Positions 30,590-34,160 of a DNA stretch of 34,160 bases are shown here, piece by piece. The notes below the pieces were generated by a model. That model was not told where the DNA came from. It saw only the letters and a list, made by a program, of their open reading frames with translations, and searched no databases. Each line of letters begins with the position of its first letter. Position 1 is the stretch's first letter. The stretch is from Myxococcales bacterium (GTDB lineage: Bacteria; Myxococcota_A; UBA9160; UBA4427): the NCBI GenBank assembly GCA_012959865.1, contig DUCH01000077.1, positions 5,621 to 39,780 of the forward strand, written 5' to 3'. The position numbers were made by a program, and so were the translations under genes.

Positions 30590-31549
30590 ATGCCTCGGTT
30601 CCTCGCCCCCCTGATGACCCTCCTCTTCGTGCTTGCCCTTGCGGCTGCGGCGGCCCCGCCCTCGGTCAATCCGAGTTCGGTCAATTTGCCCGCACCCTAT
30701 GGCCCCGAAGACACTCTCGGCGCCATCAACAACCTCTCCCCCGCCAAGGTCCTGGCCGCAGCCCGGTTGATCAAAACCGGCAAGACTTATGCCCTGGGCG
30801 TGCCCACGGGCCCGGAGACTCCGGCCTACGGCCCCCGTGGCTACAAACTCACGGTGACCCAACTCTCCGATGGAACCGGCACGCCCATGGGCAGCAATCG
30901 CGCCACGGGCAACGACGATCTCGTCTACGCCTGGATGGGGGTGGGGAGCCAGATCGATGGACTCGGCCACATGGGGGTCGACCACGTCTACTACAACAAC
31001 ACCCACGCCAGCGAATTTGTCACCACCCAGGGCCTACTGAAATTCGGCATCGACACCCTGCCCCCCATCGTGACCCGGGGCGTCCTGCTGGACATGACCC
31101 AGCACTACGGCGTGAGCCCCTTGCCCGAAGGCACGGCTTTCAATCAGAAGGAAATCGAGGCGGTCGCGCGCAAGCAGGGCATCGGCCTGGAGAAAGGCGA
31201 CGTGGTGCTCTTCCACACGGGCTGGCTCGACTTGGCCGACAGCGACCCGGCGCGCTTCATGTCGGGCCAGCCGGGCCTGGGCCTGGGCGGTGCGCGGTAC
31301 CTGGCCAAACAGGGCGTGGTGGCCGTAGGCGCCGACACTTGGGCGTTGGAGGCCCTGCCCTCGGAGGACCCCGCCACTGCCTTTCCCGTCCATCCCGAAT
31401 TGCTCGCGCGTCACGGGGTCTACATCCTCGAAAACATGGATACCCGGGCGCTGGCGGCGGATGGCGTTTCGGAGTTTCTCTTCGTTCTCGGAGCGCCGCG
31501 ATTCGTGGGGACGGTGCAGGCTGTCATCAACCCCGTCGCCATCCGCTAG
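30590..31549 (+). CDS. Secreted cyclase-family (kynurenine-formamidase-like) hydrolase
   Basis: About 319 residues. ATG 30590 has AGGAG (30578-30582) seven bases upstream and starts a clear signal peptide: basic MPRF, hydrophobic LAPLMTLLFVLALAAAAA, likely cleavage near residue 22. The frame from 30542 adds 16 residues that hide the signal and is rejected. The mature part is the metal-dependent cyclase fold (PF04199 type). It opens with YGPEDTLGAINNLSP and holds the metal-binding stretch GSQIDGLGHMGVDHVYYN (D123, H127 and H132, a looser form of the HxGTHxD motif), then GVLLDMTQHYG, VVLFHTGW and GADTWALEALPSE. Relatives hydrolyse amides or lactones in aromatic catabolism; the periplasmic place here is unusual. 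It converges on the OsmC-YcaO gene with 23 bases between. Confidence 0.87.
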   Translation: MPRFLAPLMTLLFVLALAAAAAPPSVNPSSVNLPAPYGPEDTLGAINNLSPAKVLAAARLIKTGKTYALGVPTGPETPAYGPRGYKLTVTQLSDGTGTPMGSNRATGNDDLVYAWMGVGSQIDGLGHMGVDHVYYNNTHASEFVTTQGLLKFGIDTLPPIVTRGVLLDMTQHYGVSPLPEGTAFNQKEIEAVARKQGIGLEKGDVVLFHTGWLDLADSDPARFMSGQPGLGLGGARYLAKQGVVAVGADTWALEALPSEDPATAFPVHPELLARHGVYILENMDTRALAADGVSEFLFVLGAPRFVGTVQAVINPVAIR

Positions 31550-31572
31550 CCAACGGGAGCATTCAGTTCTCG

Positions 31573-33768
31573 TCAATGGGAGGAACTGGCGTGATGCCGG
31601 TGTCTCGCACCCTGAAGCTTCTCATAACTCTCAACAAGCCTTAAGTGCTTGTCGATCCCCTCCAGCTTCATGTTTGTCGGCGTTAATCCAAAGAACCGAA
31701 TCTTCCCTGAAACACTCGAGATTGCATTGCCGAGATTTTCCTCGCCGTACATGCGAGTAAGATTGGGGATGTAGTTTCGAAGCTCGAGGTCCTCTCCCAG
31801 CGTGATGTCGAGCACGGTATCCAAGGCTTGGTAAAAGCTTCTTCGTGCGGGTACGTTGTCGTTGTATTGCAAGAAGATACCCACCGATTCCTTCGCTTCT
31901 GCATACTTTCCGAGAGCCAGGCAGATGAGCCCTTTGAGTTCGCTGATCGTGCATTTCCCCCACGGAGAGTTTTCGTCGAATGCAACCCCAATCAATTCTG
32001 GGATCGACGTGTATTCATCAAGCTCACTTTCTTCGAGTTTTTCAAGCAGGCGCAAAAGAGCCTCGTCATTCAGTGAGTGAAGATTGAGTATGTCTGACCT
32101 GAAGGCGACCCCTTTGTTCGTGTTGTCCCAAGCAAGGTCCTCTGCTTCATAGATTTCCGAATAGCCCGGAACCAAAATTCTGCAGGCGTTCGCCCCGAGA
32201 TCTTCGTAGTCCGCGATGTAGACTTCTTTGCCCAGGTCCCGCAGGATGCCCATCAAGTACTGATATTCTTGCTCCGTCGAACCTGAAAAATTCCAGTCGG
32301 AGAATTCATAGTCGACGGCTTGGCCAAAGAACTTCCAAGAAACCACTCCAGTCGAGTCTATGAAGTGCTCAACCATGTTGTCCGGCTCGCGGATGGCGAA
32401 CTGGTTGAACGTAGGCGGCGGGACATCGTTCAAGCCCTCAAAGCTTCTGCCTTGCATCAATTCGGTCAGGCTTCTTTCGAGAGCCACTTCGAATTTGGGA
32501 TGCCCACCAAATGAAGCGAACGCCCCGCCCGTGCTCGGGTTCATGATAGCGACACACATCACAGGAAATTTCCCTCCGAGTGAAGCGTCTTTCACGAAAA
32601 CGGGAAAACCCTGTGCTTCTAGTTTTGCGATGCCGGTAGCGATTTTTGGGAATCGTTCGATGACAGCCTTGGGAACATCAGGCAGCGTCAGCTCCTCGAG
32701 AATAATTTGTTTCTTTACCGCGCGTTCAAAGATCTCGGACAGGCATTGAACGCGTGCCTCATAGAGTGTGTTGCCCGCGCTCATCCCGTTGCTGACGAAA
32801 ATATTCCCAATGAGATTGGCAGGGATATGAACCGTCTCCCGGTCGGACTGGCGTATGAACGGAAGCGCGCAAATTCCCCGTTCGATCGCTCCAGAATTTG
32901 TATCCACAAGATGAGAAGATTTGAGTTCATGGTCGCCATCAAAAATCTCCATAAATCGCTCGTCCATCAATCCTTCGGGAAGTGAATCATTGGGCCCGGG
33001 CTCAAACCATCTCTCGGTGGGATAATGAACAAACTTGGCCTTTGCCCTTTCTTCGCCGAGGTAGTAGTCGTTGTAAAAGTAGTTATTGCTCATGCGCTCG
33101 AGATACTCCCCGAGCGCCGAGCACAGGGCTGCGTCTTTGGTCGCGCCTTTTCCGTTCGTGTAACACATGGGCGAATCGGCATCGCGGATATGGACGGACC
33201 ACACGTAGGGAACGATGTTCCTCCATGCCGCGATCTCAATCTTGATCCCAAGCGACTCGATGAGGCGGCTCATATTGGTGATCGTCTCTTCGAGGGAGCA
33301 ATCTTTTCCGGGAATCATGGTTTGGGCTCCGTCTTTAGAGTCACTCTCATAAAGAAGGCCAGATTCTTTTCCCAAAACACCGATGGAATCGACTTTGAAA
33401 TCCAGATCGTTTTGAATCACGCGCTTTACAGTGCAGCGGTCCATCGCGCTGATGATTCCCTTGCGATCCTTCTCGGATATCCCTTCAGGAAGCTCAGCAC
33501 GGATTTTGAAGGTTTGTTTATACCTGTTTTCAGGGTCAACTATGTTGTCCTGAACGATGCTGATGTCATTGGTGGAAATATCTCTGGCGTTGCAATAAGC
33601 CTTCACAAAATAGGCTGCGCAGAGTGCTGACGAGGCCAGAAAATAATCAAAGGGGCCTGGGGCCGTCCCATCCCCTTTGTATCGAATGGGCTGATCGCTG
33701 ATGACCGTGAAGTCATCAAAACTGGCCTCTAGCCTAAGATTTTCCAGAAACTTGACTTTTACCTGCAT
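31573..33768 (-). CDS. ycaO: OsmC-YcaO fusion protein (RimO-accessory type YcaO)
   Basis: 731 residues. Residues 1-130 are an OsmC-like domain with two candidate redox cysteines, C50 in ASSALCAAYF and C112 in AMDRCTVKRV. From T150-M151-I152-P153-G154-K155-D the protein follows E. coli YcaO closely: WSVHIRDADSPMCYTNGKG, the ATP/Mg residues in CSALGEYLERMSNNY (216-230) and YEARVQCLSEIFER (336-349), IADYEDLGANACRILVPG, and the TPR-like C-terminal region with YEKLQ. It ends RHRHHASSSH, without the PxPxP tail of azoline-forming YcaO proteins. YcaO of this type assists RimO in methylthiolation of ribosomal protein S12. The same fusion exists in other Proteobacteria. Sampled GC (43-47%) is well below the rest of the window, a sign of transfer. 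No peptide precursor or cyclodehydratase partner is present. Confidence 0.93.
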   Translation of the reverse strand: MQVKVKFLENLRLEASFDDFTVISDQPIRYKGDGTAPGPFDYFLASSALCAAYFVKAYCNARDISTNDISIVQDNIVDPENRYKQTFKIRAELPEGISEKDRKGIISAMDRCTVKRVIQNDLDFKVDSIGVLGKESGLLYESDSKDGAQTMIPGKDCSLEETITNMSRLIESLGIKIEIAAWRNIVPYVWSVHIRDADSPMCYTNGKGATKDAALCSALGEYLERMSNNYFYNDYYLGEERAKAKFVHYPTERWFEPGPNDSLPEGLMDERFMEIFDGDHELKSSHLVDTNSGAIERGICALPFIRQSDRETVHIPANLIGNIFVSNGMSAGNTLYEARVQCLSEIFERAVKKQIILEELTLPDVPKAVIERFPKIATGIAKLEAQGFPVFVKDASLGGKFPVMCVAIMNPSTGGAFASFGGHPKFEVALERSLTELMQGRSFEGLNDVPPPTFNQFAIREPDNMVEHFIDSTGVVSWKFFGQAVDYEFSDWNFSGSTEQEYQYLMGILRDLGKEVYIADYEDLGANACRILVPGYSEIYEAEDLAWDNTNKGVAFRSDILNLHSLNDEALLRLLEKLEESELDEYTSIPELIGVAFDENSPWGKCTISELKGLICLALGKYAEAKESVGIFLQYNDNVPARRSFYQALDTVLDITLGEDLELRNYIPNLTRMYGEENLGNAISSVSGKIRFFGLTPTNMKLEGIDKHLRLVESYEKLQGARHRHHASSSH

Positions 33769-34160
33769 GTTGTTTCCCGGGGTTAGTTCATCAATTCATC
33801 CACTATTCGCTTGGGCGGACAGGGAGTTCAAATGCCCATTCTACACACTGGGCCATACAAGACACGAACTAAAGAGGGGGAACATACCTCCGATTCGACT
33901 TCGTGAACGCCAGCAAGTCACTCCCGACACGGATCGTCTGATCCGTTCCAGAGGCCTTACGAGCACGCCTACTCGGAGGCCGTCGCAAGACCCGTCTCGG
34001 GGCTCCCCTTACGGACTTGACATAGCCCCGCTACCCGGACGTTATGCCGGAGCCCAGCTTGAATGTCCTATTCCCCTGTTCGGATATGGACGCCAAGGCT
34101 CACACTGCCCGTGCAGCGCGCTAGGTCGTATCCCCCCTGCGCCATGCCGGGAAAACGAAG
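33769..34160. other. Gene-free, hairpin-rich region upstream of the OsmC-YcaO gene
   Basis: 392 bases to the window end with no supported reading frame. Bases 33769-33840 serve as leader of the YcaO gene; TAGAAT (minus strand) near 33840 could be a -10 element but lacks a good -35. From about 33850 to 34105 perfect short stems follow closely, as described in the next entry. Confidence 0.7.
33841..34105 (-). mobile_element. Candidate structured RNA: 5' (domain I) fragment of a group II intron
   Basis: Read on the minus strand from 34105, the stretch begins GTGTG, the GUGYG 5' end typical of group II introns. It then forms a chain of stems: a CCGG pair near 34040-34055, GGGGCT...AGCCCC, GGCCT...AGGCC enclosing CGAG...CTCG, and the perfect ACGGATC-AGAC-GATCCGT hairpin (33929-33946). 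Wording such as GAAGTCGAATCGGAGG and TCGTGTCTTGTATGGCCCAG reminded me of sequence just upstream of intron reverse transcriptase genes; this is memory, not a search. No reverse transcriptase, domain V or VI is present; the YcaO gene begins where the reverse transcriptase would be expected. So it would be a truncated remnant, or else another structured RNA. Confidence 0.35.

Noticed and set aside
31573-33768. Azole- or thioamide-peptide (TOMM) biosynthetic cluster built on the YcaO gene
   Set aside because: The protein follows the RimO-accessory E. coli YcaO type, lacks the PxPxP tail, and has no precursor peptide, E1-like partner or dehydrogenase beside it.
33841-34160. RNase P RNA, tmRNA or 6S RNA
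   Set aside because: I could not find the conserved cores of these RNAs (for example the RNase P P4 strands or a tmRNA tRNA-like end) on either strand.

Overview
The window is high-GC DNA from a Gram-negative bacterium of proteobacterial grade. TopA, PurL (large fused form) and PurB match the gammaproteobacterial versions closely by motif and length. The LolC/E-type permease and the sigma-54 two-component pair also imply an outer membrane. The acyl-CoA carboxylase, hotdog thioesterase, TetR, ACAD10-like phosphotransferase, phytanoyl-CoA dioxygenase, Rieske and luciferase-like monooxygenase genes resemble the gene content of lipid- or xenobiotic-degrading marine or soil lineages. These may be Gammaproteobacteria or a deltaproteobacterial/Myxococcota-like group. 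I cannot fix the taxon from this sequence alone.

Layout. 1-588: 3' part of an ankyrin-repeat gene. 673-6239 (minus): topA, then a membrane histidine kinase and its NtrC-type sigma-54 activator. 6694-10948: a DUF7064-like lipocalin-fold protein, a TetR regulator coupled to a short zinc alcohol dehydrogenase, a divergent hotdog thioesterase and an aminoglycoside-phosphotransferase-fold kinase. 10949-11423: a divergent spacer with four exact copies of a 15-bp repeat. 11424-15829: a two-gene biotin-dependent acyl-CoA carboxylase (carboxyltransferase, then a biotin carboxylase/BCCP fusion). 15953-22290: purL, purB and a membrane-anchored PpiC-type isomerase. 22311-24110 (minus): a LolC/E-like permease with an extra N-terminal membrane domain.

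24320-31549: a catabolic cluster. A phytanoyl-CoA dioxygenase and a cytosolic GH5-like glycosidase lie on the plus strand. A polysaccharide deacetylase, an SRPBCC-Rieske protein, a membrane-anchored FAH-family hydrolase and a luciferase-like monooxygenase lie on the minus strand. A secreted cyclase-family hydrolase diverges from the monooxygenase. Together they look like oxidative and hydrolytic steps on hydrophobic or aromatic substrates, but no single pathway can be named.

31573-34160: a compositionally different end. It holds an OsmC-YcaO fusion gene of visibly lower GC (two sampled 60-base lines have 26 and 28 G+C, against 45 for a line inside purL). Upstream of it is about 390 bases without a gene, rich in perfect hairpins. 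Read on the minus strand this stretch resembles the 5' (domain I) part of a group II intron, though no reverse transcriptase is present. This is the best candidate for transferred DNA and the part most worth a second look.
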